From Rhizomys pruinosus (taxonomy: Eukaryota; Chordata; Mammalia; Rodentia; Spalacidae): 64,000 bases of DNA. Location of the stretch: contig VZQC01007114.1 in assembly GCA_009823505.1 (NCBI GenBank), forward strand, positions 828,897 to 892,896, written 5' to 3'. Below are positions 54,689 through 64,000 of this stretch, piece after piece. The position numbers and the translations under genes are program-made. Under the pieces are notes generated by a model. The model had not been told where the DNA came from, searched no databases, and saw nothing but the letters and a program-made list of their open reading frames with translations. Numbering within the stretch: position 1 is the stretch's first letter; each line of letters opens with the position of its first letter.

Positions 54689-57146
54689 AGAAACACACAC
54701 AAATATAAATCTGCTGCATTTCTATTATCATGGTCGAAAACCTTGAATGATTTTCAGTTCCCTAGAGTTTAGTGTGTGAATACTCAAATTTAGGCAAACT
54801 AGAATCTTATCTCACATCTCCATAGAACTTCCAGCCTCCCCTCCATGCAGCATGGACACATGTGCATCCTTGAACTCAATACCTATGTTTCAGAATCCAA
54901 AGCCAAACAATTATCTCCTCCTCCTCTGTCAAGTCGTTCTTTCTTAAGTGTTTCCCTCCTTCCTACAATCTCTCTAAGAACTATTCTGTCTAGAGGTGTG
55001 AGCCCTGCCAACCACCAATTTCTATAGTTAGTGTGCCTCACAGTTAGGACTTGTTAATCTGTTTTTCTTTAATGTACTCACTAAGCACAGGATATATATG
55101 ACAACATGAGCATTGTATGACAGTGGCATGCAGAGTTAGAGGAGATTTTTTTTTGTGTGGTCCTACATCCTGGGAAAGTGACTTCATCTCTGTATATACA
55201 ATAAATATAAGTAGCTTTGTCTATGTACATACCACAAATATAAACTCTATGCTCTTTTCTAAGTTCTAATAATATGTGTTTGCATTGCCACTCAATGAAA
55301 ATATAGGTTTCAAAGTTCTCTCTGGTTTTTGATATTATTTATATATTTCCAAGCTATTCTTAAGGATTTTCAAAGTTTATGTATTTAGTGTAGCATTCAG
55401 AATCACTATTGGGTATGTTGTTAAGATTTTAAATTGCCATTTTGAAGCCTGAATTGAGACTTCAATCTTCACTTTGCTACATCTATGTGTATATATATAT
55501 TTATTTACATCTGAAAAATACCTTTCAAAGAGAAGTACAGCTTTATATAAATTAGTAATTTCTTCTAATTGCCTCCAACGTTTCAGCCTCATGTGGATTT
55601 TTGAAGTTACTTGCACCTTTGATGTTTTATTAATTATTTTCAAGGTGGCTTTTTTTTTCTAGAGTGAAGCATACATATTGATTTTGCGTATGATGAAGAC
55701 TGAAATTTCTATCTTGGCACCGACACTTCCTGCAATCATATCTAGAAAGGGTTTGATCGTTTTTTAAGCAATTCTCCAACAGCTAACTGTTGGCTGCCAA
55801 GGTTCCATTTAGATAAGTGAGGGAGAAGAGTTTAGAAATTTCACACATTCCATGTGTGATGGGAAAAACCCAATATAATGTATTAAAGATGCAGCCTTTG
55901 GAAGGAAGCAGGGATCGTCTTCGGCAGTGTGTGCCAGTCTCCAAAGGTTTGTAGTCAGGTTTGGTTCAGAAAAGCCCTTGGATGTGTTGGAAGCAGAGCT
56001 TGGAAGGGGCTATGTGGTGTGTGGGAAAGTACCAGAGCGAGCCTTGGTTACATGTCGAGTGTAAAGCTGACTATGGTAGCATAGTCAAAAACTGGTCTGT
56101 GTCGTTTCCACTGCCAATCTTCCTGATTGATACAGACTGCTGGAACCATAGCTATCATATGGTGCTCCATATTGATTGTTAAAATCTGCAGAAATGAATT
56201 ATTTGGCGTGTAATTTTTTTCCATCCCATTGGCTAATTTTTCCTGTGTCAAAGAGTTTTCAAACATTTGACCTTCCTTCTCAATTCTCAGTTGTTACTAG
56301 GACTTGAAAGAAACAATATCTCTGCTTTGTCAGAAGACGTAGATAATGATGTTACCATATAATTCCTGGGGAGACGTGTGGGGGGACTATTTCCCATTTT
56401 ATAAGCCATTGTGCAAAAGATTCTCAGTAAGTTACTTGTTTCTATTTTTAGGGATGATTTAGATTTATTTTAAAAGTAAATGCTATCTAGACTTTAAGAA
56501 CAAGAACAGGAAACCTCATGCCAAATCAAGTCCTTTGGAAGAAGTTTCAGACTTTCCAGTAGTCACAGAAAAGGCAGGACAGAGATCTGGATTTTCTTCT
56601 TGTTTCACTTATAGAATTCACATGAAGTCGCTTGAATCTGAAAAATGTTCAAGCCTTTGAAAACAGAAAATATTGTGCATATTTGGAAGGGACAGGTGAC
56701 ATGGTGAGCTTTCCTTAAATCCTCTGCAATGTCAGGTTCATTATAAAGGAAGCGACTGGAATGCTGGATGGTGCTGTTGGAAAAAACCCATTGAAGAAGG
56801 AAAGCAGATGGTATTGTTATTCCATCCCAAGGACTGCATGGTTTCTTTTTGGTCACATTCTGATTGAAGTTTCTGGAATTATTGAGTGGCTAGATAATAG
56901 AGAATATGAAAGCGAGTGGAGAGGGACCTTGCCAAGACTTTTATGCTCACTTAAACAAAACTGTGCATGTACTCTTCAAATTCAAGCTTGGCTTCCCTGC
57001 CTTTACAAGCCCCTTTTCCACAAAAAAGTTCTTTTAGGTGATGCTAATCATTTTAATCAGATGAATGTCAAACTATAGGCTTGGAAAAATACTATTAAGA
57101 CATCTCAACCCATACGATAGATAACATACAAGTTACAGAAATGATA
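54689..57146. other. Single-copy-like noncoding DNA, repeat-poor
   Basis: About 2.45 kb without a recognisable transposable element. A 105-codon frame at 56761-57078 (+) has no recognised domain and I do not call it. Confidence 0.45.
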
Positions 57147-57242
57147 GAAGAGAAGGAAGAGGAGGGGAAGGAAGAGGATGAGGAGGAAGGTGAGGAGGAG
57201 GAGGAGGAGGAGGAGGAGGAATACAAGGAGGAGGAAAGAGGA
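57147..57242. repeat. Polypurine (GGA)n tract
   Basis: About 95 bp almost wholly A/G, with a pure GGA core near 57194-57220. Triplex or quadruplex-prone. Confidence 0.95.
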
Positions 57243-57269
57243 ATTTCATTCAACAATCAGACTTTAAAG

Positions 57270-57497
57270 ATTTAATTTTTATTATACTAAATTATATGTA
57301 CATGTGTTTCTGTGTATGGCTCTGCGTGGGTGTGTGTGTTATGCTCAGGTGCCCTGGGAAGCCGAAGGCACTGGAATTCCTTGGAGGAAGAGGCACAGGC
57401 AGGTGCAAGCGACCCCATCCAGGTAGATGCTGCAACTGAATTCGTGCCCTCTGCAGGAGCAGTACACGTTCTTAACCAATGAGCCCTCTCTCCAGAC
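57270..57497 (-). mobile_element. Old B3-like SINE
   Basis: Antisense: 'gccgaaggcactggaattcc', 'ttcttaaccaatgagccctc', 'tctccagact'. Diverged. Confidence 0.75.
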
Positions 57498-57602
57498 TAA
57501 AAAAAAAACAGACTTCGAATTAAATGGAAGTGTCCTAATCATTTTCATTTTCCTTCCACAACAGTCACCCTCCGCAGCTTCCTTCCCGCCCTTAGTTATT
57601 TG

Positions 57603-57645
57603 CTGTCACTGTCGCTGTCGCTGTCACTGTCACTGTCACCGTCAT
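57603..57645. repeat. Hexanucleotide (CTGTCA/CTGTCG)n
   Basis: Seven 6-bp units. Confidence 0.95.
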
Positions 57646-59577
57646 CCGTGTTTCTTCTCTCCTCACTGCTGGCTTCATTGCCTCTGATTTGCTAACAAAA
57701 CAAACACGGAGAAGGATTCAGCATCTCACCTTTGTGCACAGACGTTTGGATTGTGTATATTAATTTTTATATTCTTTTACATACTTGTGTGGTTTTACTT
57801 TGTCTCCCTTGGCAGTTGTGAAAACCAGGCAAGAGTTAAAAGAATTTAGCAGAAGTTGAACAAACCCAGGAAATTCAAAGTCATGAAATTCAATGATTCC
57901 TTTCTGTTTGATTGCCCCAGAGGAACATCTAAACTCTGGGTTTACTTGTTTCAATAATGTCCTTTTTTTAAAGTTATTTTAACTCTAATTTTTGAAGTAT
58001 AACTTTATTAATTAAAATAACAATATGCTTCTCTAATTTGGGTGTTCAGTTTAGAATTATGCCTGTTCACCTTGCATAGCTGTCTATAGTTTTATATTAC
58101 CAGCTTTACAATTCAATATTAGTATTTCTATCTGTCTGAACGTCCAGATATCTTTGACTATAACCTTAGTGACATAGGGAGAAAGGGCTTCTAACTTACT
58201 CATTACTCAAATGAATTTACTGATAAATGCATTCTTGATTTTCCATTTTTTTATGTGATTAAAAAAATGAGACAAATCTGCAGGCCCTGTTTCTAACTGG
58301 CATAGACTATTAATGAAATAAAAGGTCTGTCAGCAGGAAGCTGGCAAATTTATGTTTATAGAGAAAGAAAAGGAAAGCAATCTGAAGGGTGGAAGCTGGC
58401 TTTCGTCAGCCATGCAATAGAGTCGGAATTAAGTTCTATGTGAGGTGCACAACTCCCAAGAGACGTGTGATTTAAAAAAAAAGTTTCAAAAAAAATGCTG
58501 AAATCAGTTCAAGAACAGTTTGAAAAGCTTTGAAATCATCAGCATTGCGTTAATTGGCTCTCAGTTCCTATAATGAAATACCTGTGATAATAAGCATATA
58601 AAGAGGAGAAGGTCCCTTTGGCTCTTGGCTTTAGAGACTCCAATCAATGGTCCACATTAATTTTAGCCCTGTACAGAAGCAGCAGACTGTAGGGGCAGCT
58701 TGTACGTGGTTATCATGATGGGGAAAGAAGAGTGGGAGGCAGAGGCGAGAGGCCAGCAATCCCCTGCGTATGTAACCCTAATGACTCGAGGGCTTCATAC
58801 TAGGCCCTAATGACCCGAGGGCTTTATACTAGACCCCACACCTTACACTTTCTAGCACTCTGAGACCCAAAACTTATTGATACATTGGGGGGGTACATTA
58901 AGCATCCGAAATGTAGCATACACAATCAGATTTACTCATAAGAGGAAAAAAAGGTAAAGACTCCTCCGTAAATTGAATATTGAGCTCTTTTAAAAGACTA
59001 TAACTTCCAGAAATAGACACTGAGCCTGACACCAGGTTTGTGTGGGTGTAAGGTAAATTTGAGCAAGTGACTGATGTGCTGTTTGGGTCTAAGCATTAAC
59101 TTCCATATTGCAATTGTCTGTCAGCATTCTTTTCATTAATCAAATAGGCACCAAAATGTACAGTGTGTTTAGCTGTATGAAATACAGTTCCTTTTTGTAA
59201 TCGAGCTCTCCAGGTGCAACTGATACTTCTTTTTCCCTCTGATTTCATTTGATGAAATCGTCCTTCACTGTTTCTCAAAGGAGAGCATCTGAGAATGTAG
59301 GCTTGATATAATTGAGTGGGTCTGGGAACATTTGTGAGCTGCTGTCAGTATAGATTCAAACATCCCCCAACCACTTCCTAGGATGGAATCTAAGAGGAAG
59401 AGGACATCCATGCATTGTATTCTTCCATGCGATTTGAGACCAGGAACCAAACTCTGGTCATCCATTAGATCAGCAAATACTCTTAGCCCAGAGGAGGTAG
59501 ATATTCCCTTTTGGAAATACCTACAGATTTAGAAATAAAAATTGAATTTGAAAGCTTAAATTGAGGGCAGTGTAGTT
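57646..59577. other. Single-copy-like noncoding DNA, repeat-poor
   Basis: About 1.9 kb with no transposable element recognised. Contains the 29-bp duplication at 58776-58833. The part at 58260-58660 is a candidate conserved noncoding segment. Confidence 0.45.
58776..58833. repeat. 29-bp tandem duplication
   Basis: Unit begins 'ccctaatgactcgagggctt'. The two copies differ at three positions. Confidence 0.97.
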
Positions 59578-59589
59578 CCATCAAACTTA

Positions 59590-59637
<48 letters not shown>

Positions 59638-59822
59638 TGTGTATGAGTGTACTGTCTGCATGTAGGTCCGTGCAATGCCACAGAGGTCAGAAGAGGGCAT
59701 CGGATTCCCCTGGAACTGGAGTTAAAGACGGTTCTTAGCCACCATGGGGGTGCTAGAATCGAACCCAGGTCCTCTTCAAGAGAAGTTGGTGCTCTTAACC
59801 ACTGAGCCATCTCTCCAGCACC
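59590..59822 (-). mobile_element. B3-like SINE with (ATT)n tail
   Basis: Antisense, well preserved. The perfect 12-bp TSD 'ccatcaaactta' is at 59578-59589 and 59823-59834. Its A-tail became about 14 ATT units (59593-59634). Confidence 0.96.
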
Positions 59823-59834
59823 CCATCAAACTTA

Positions 59835-60321
59835 CTTATCTCTTTTCTGTGCTGATCTTTGACAGAAAGAATGATAAATAAGTTTTTCCACTTGCAGTCT
59901 GCTGCTGCTCAGCATCTTCATAGTTTAATATCCAATGAACCAATATTATTTTAAACTTCACACACTTAAAACTTGAGCTTTAAGTTATTGCTTTGAAACA
60001 GGATATCTAATTTTCAATGGAAATATCATCTTCATTGGTTTACTGTGAAAAGTCATTCTGAGAAGACCTGAACTGAGAAAAAAAAAAGAAAGAAAGCAAA
60101 GCAAATACATTTATGGATTTTTCAACAAGGTAACCTTTTTTTTCTCATTCTTTTGATTTTTTATTCAAGATAACCTTTTAGAACAACATGGTTCTACAAC
60201 AAGTTTCTTAGAAAGTCCTCTGATCCATGATCTACCTTTTTGTTTCTTTTAAAAAGTTGTGGTTTGTTTGTATATATTTCTATGTGAAGAATCTCAAAGG
60301 AGGAGCAAGAGTAAAGAGGCA
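59835..60321. other. Single-copy-like noncoding DNA
   Basis: No recognisable element. Confidence 0.5.
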
Positions 60322-60460
60322 ATAATCAATCAATCAATCAATCAGTCAGTCAGTCAGTCAGTCAGTCAGTCAGTATATCAATCAATCAGTCAGTCAGTCA
60401 GTCAATCAGTCAGTCAATCAGTCAATCAAACAGTCAATCAATCAATCAACCAATCAATAA
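60322..60460. repeat. Mosaic (AATC)n/(AGTC)n tetranucleotide repeat
   Basis: About 34 units alternating in blocks of AATC and AGTC. Its Asn/Gln/Ser/Val-rich frame is an artefact. Confidence 0.97.
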
Positions 60461-61449
60461 TACTATCTATTATTTGTGGTTTTATGGAATTTTTCAAATC
60501 CATTGTATATTCTGCATTTTTCCTCTTAGGAGTATACCAGAAGTGTGTGAATGGAACACTCACGTTAGACAAAAGGTCTAAATTTGAATCACTGTTGTAA
60601 AATTCTGGTTTCTAATACAGATGTTTACTCAAAAATAATCGATGGCCCTTCAGGGACCCTGAAGCATTTTCATGGATTCTCCTTCCTGGTTGATGTTTTA
60701 TTGTGGATGGCTGTGAATCAACTGAAGAAAGCTGCAAACACATTTCTTGCCATCTCTAGAGCAACAAGAGTTAGCATCTGTGTAAGTGAACAGGCCATTC
60801 TCCTTCAACAGCATGGTCAGGTGTTGAAACAGAAAGAAAAGTATGTCTAGACATTCCCTCAAGTGTATCTCACTAATTGGAGTATACACAGAGGGGTGTA
60901 GATGACGAGGATTCGAATTAAGGTCATTTGTGGGGAGTTTAAAACTGAAATTTGCAAAACCTCATTTTAAAAATTTTAATTTTAATATATTTTTTTTATT
61001 TTTTAGTACTTGTTTTAAGGATGCTCATTGACTGGCAAATTGAATTTGAGCTCATATGCTATAGGAACCAGGTAAACTTGCATCCTTCAAATGCATCTGT
61101 TGTTTGCTTCTCCTACTATAAATATTACGGTTCTCGATGAACAACAGCTGGAAGGCTTGCAGGCTGCTGCGTCCCTCCTGGGTTCACAGGATGGAATCAT
61201 TGTGCACTACTGACAGTTCGAAATGGAGGAGGGGAGCATGTTCTATCTTAATAGATCAGAATTGTCGATCCCCTTTCGCACATTTTTTCCCATTTTACCA
61301 GACTTTGAGATATGCATTTAGGTTAGTACATGATCTGGGAGAACTTTATTCTGCCCCAACATTCTCTGTGATTTGTTTCTTTTTCTTCATTTTTTTTTTT
61401 TTTTCATTTGTTCTTCATGTGAGCTAGGGGTTGAAGCAATCACTGATAG
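60461..61449. other. Single-copy-like noncoding DNA
   Basis: No recognisable element. T-run near 61388-61404. Confidence 0.5.
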
Positions 61450-61653
61450 TGTACTGGAGAGATCCCTCAGTGGGTTAAGAGTACTTTCTGGTCTAGCAAA
61501 GGACCAGAAGTTGGTTCACAGTGCCCACAATGGGCAGGTTACAACTGCCTGTAACTCCAGCTCCAGGGCATCTTGTACTCTCTTCTGGTATCCACATGTA
61601 CCCCCCCGACATACATACTTACATATATATATATAATTAAAATAAGATAAATG
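61450..61653 (+). mobile_element. Old B2/B3-superfamily SINE
   Basis: Sense: 'gtactggagagatccctcag', 'ctgtaactccagctccaggg', 'tcttgtactctcttctggta', A/TA-rich tail. Confidence 0.8.
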
Positions 61654-63379
61654 TTTTTAAAGGGAAATCAGAAATCACTTATAGTAAGTGCCTAAGTCCA
61701 GTGTAAATAGAAATTCAAAACAGAAGCAACTCAATCATTACAGATGCTTTATATGTATCTTAAGGTATATGGTATGCTTTATTAATGCTTTAATCTGTTT
61801 GACTCTTTGAGGGTAGGAGTAGATTTACCCATCCATGTCTAAACTGTCACTGGCAAACAAAACCCTGGAAAGGATCTGAGTGACTAAGGTGACATGGCTG
61901 TCACCAAAGACATCAGGGTCCTGTGTAAGAAATACTGCCTTTCCCCAAGAACACTGCTTCTTTTGTAAAATGAACAATTTGCATTGGGCAGTTTTCTTCT
62001 TAGACCTACAAGCCTGTGATGGCTTCCAAACTCATATGAAGATCTTGATATTTCCTGTTAATGCTGGTCTCATCTCCTTCTGACTTTCACTGTAGGTATA
62101 ATCTGCTTCAAACAACTGTGGTGGCCGAGTGTTTTAATGATCCATACTTTGTCATGCAATCTTTACATAGCAATATCCCCCCCCCCTCAGGAGCACACAT
62201 TTTAGAAATAGTCACTATCTCAGTGAGCTGATCTTCTCCTGCCAATGAAAATACCCATGCCTCTCCAGGAAGAAACTGTGCTCTGTGTCTCTTCTTTTCC
62301 TCCGTTCTCTTAACACATTGCAGAATAGTTGTCACAGCTATTTGAAGTGTTGATAAACTTATCAAATTCCATTGCAAACTTATTTAGAACTCTTGCTGTT
62401 TGATTCAGAGCAGGAGATGGAGAACACAGTTAATCTCTTCAGTGAGAATCAGAGAACTCAAATCCCAGTCTGCACTTGAGCATCCTCTCACGAGGAGTCC
62501 TTCAGCAGGATGCCTGGTGCAGTTTTGCTTGCTCACTCCTGAGATGTGGGATTTCAGGATTTCATCTGATTTCCAGTATTTGCCACTCGTTGTTTTTTTT
62601 TTTTAAATCAATATTGTCCTGGAAGTGGGTAGCAACTTTACTTAACATTTTTCAAAAGTGGCTTTTCCTTTCTCAAGTCTTTCTAATTTTTTACTTTAAC
62701 CAGCAGTTTACCACATATTTATGGATGATCTCTGATGAAGTAGAGACGATGGGTCATAGATGATCCACTTTGATCCACTTACTCTTTACTTGAGAGTACA
62801 CTTTCCCTTTCATTAGCCATTTATTTTTGGAGTTACAGACAACCATAGCTGTAGATGAGGCTTTTCAGTCTATCATGCAGCTAAGAACCTTCTACATAGA
62901 GTGTGAGTAATATTGTTATTAACACTGTTATTGTGCGAGACTATTAATTTGAGTACTACTTAGTTGTATATAGAGTATCACTACTGCTATTTTAAGCATA
63001 AGAGATTCAACAACTGAGGTGCAATTTCACGATGAGAACGTTACTTACCCTTTCCGTGGGCTTGGGCAAAAATATCTTTCTCCTGTTGTATATGGATAAA
63101 ATTATTTCAGCATAAAAATTCACAGCATAAGGCTTGTTCTAAAAGGTTCAAATGCATGTGCTCTTGGCCAGAGCAATCAATGAGTGTAATATTGCTCTGG
63201 CCAGAATGAATCTGTGGAAGGGTTGCCACTGGTAAAGAACTGGCTGGAAGACCTGGAATAAGGTATTGGGATTACAGAGTGTGTTGCGTCTTATATTTCC
63301 TTTATGTGTGTGGATTGTAGGCATGTGTATGTATTCAAATTTGTATGTTTTTTGTTTCTGTGGTATATGTGTTCCTGTG
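61654..63379. other. Single-copy-like noncoding DNA
   Basis: About 1.7 kb without a clear element. C-run near 62178 and T-run near 62590. The last part is TG-rich. Confidence 0.5.
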
Positions 63380-63694
63380 TTTGTGTGCACATGTGTATCT
63401 GCAGATTCAATGTACCATGTGCACAGTGCTTGTGGAGGTTAGAGGTCTGTAATGGGTGTCTTTGTCAACTGCTCTCTATAACTTTTGGTTGAAACAGGTA
63501 TTCTCACTGTCACAGGACAGCACCAATTGAGGCCATCAAGCCTAGGGATTCTCCTGTATCTGTCTCTCCAGATCTAGGCACACAGAGGTGCACTACAGTG
63601 CCTGGATTTTTGTTTGGATACTAGGATTCTGAACTCGGGTTGGGGATATGTAGACTGTGAGCACCCTACCCACTGAGCCATCCTCTCCACCTCA
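63380..63694 (-). mobile_element. Old B4 SINE
   Basis: Antisense: TG-rich tail side, 'gcttgtggaggttagaggtc', 'gggtgtctttgtcaactgct', 'gggattctcctgtatctgtc', 'cacccactgagcca'-like head. Confidence 0.8.
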
Positions 63695-63705
63695 GTAAGC
63701 TACAT

Positions 63706-63905
63706 CATTTTTTAAATCAAATCTAGACCCGTCCCCCCATCCCCCCACCCCACCAGAGCTGCTCATGCATTCTGCCAAACATGCTTTTCATCTCTTTCTC
63801 AGTCTTTCTCAATATTCTCCATGTGGAAGTTGACTATTTTGAGCAGAAGTTCACTGTTTCAGTCAGTTCTTTGATGCAGTCCTTTCTGTTGTTGTTGTTG
63901 TTTCC
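63706..63905 (-). mobile_element. L1 3'-end fragment, antisense
   Basis: C-rich block, then 'gagctgctcatgcattctgc' and 'caaacatgcttttcatctct', matching the complement of 6830-6900. Ends in a (GTT)n run. Confidence 0.55.
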
Positions 63906-64000
63906 AATATGCATCACTCACAACTGATTTGGACAAAAGCTCAAGGGGCCATGCACAAGAAATACTTACAACTAGGTAATTGGCACTAGAATCCACTGAT

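Noticed and set aside
56761..57078. 105-codon plus-strand frame
   Set aside because: No domain, no splice context, and a length expected by chance in AT-rich noncoding DNA of this size.
60259..60600. 113-codon frame rich in Asn/Gln/Ser/Val
   Set aside because: Translation of the AATC/AGTC tetranucleotide array.

Overview
This window looks like intergenic or deep-intronic nuclear DNA of a muroid rodent. It is AT-rich and loaded with rodent SINEs (B1, B2/B3-type, B4, ID-like), one nearly complete L1, older L1 and MaLR-type LTR fragments, one eutherian MER20-like DNA transposon, and many microsatellites. I found no convincing protein-coding exon, tRNA, rRNA or other functional RNA gene. Open frames up to about 290 codons are explained by repeats (the 37-bp minisatellite, TG and CA tracts, SINEs, L1) or are of a length expected by chance. 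The young B1 copies (ending like 'cagctggggctacaggga') and the young B3-like copies differ from the Mus and Rattus consensus as I remember them. I therefore infer a muroid outside those two genera, without naming one.

Layout. 1-6.0 kb: TG tracts with old SINEs, a B1-B3 composite, old L1 and MaLR LTR remnants, and a 37-bp-unit minisatellite at 4.8-5.55 kb. 6.5-9.9 kb: a B1, two pieces of one L1 3'-end family, a 42-bp palindrome, and two adjacent B3-like SINEs. 10-19.5 kb: scattered SINEs, a MER20-like element, two young SINEs with long target-site duplications (TSDs), a B3-head/B1 chimeric SINE at 18.1 kb, and an ancient L1. 20-26.9 kb: mostly single-copy sequence broken by TG/CA tracts and one B4. 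27-33 kb: an antisense L1 with 5'UTR, ORF1 and ORF2 in order, containing four later SINE insertions. 33-41 kb: TG/TA tracts, B1, B4, ID and B3 copies, palindromic AT-rich DNA, and a second B3-head/B1 chimera at 37.2 kb. 41-49.4 kb: mixed single-copy DNA, SINEs and an LTR cluster at 47.7-48.6 kb. 49.4-54.1 kb: the longest interval without a recognisable SINE. 54-64 kb: B4 and B3 copies, tetranucleotide and triplet repeats, long single-copy stretches, and an L1 3'-end fragment.

Nothing here forms an operon or pathway. The interesting content is retrotransposon biology (chimeric SINEs enclosed by single TSD pairs, and a B3-like subfamily marked by a 17-bp internal duplication), structure-prone DNA, and repeat-poor segments that may be conserved regulatory DNA. 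All family names come from remembered consensus sequences, not from a database search.
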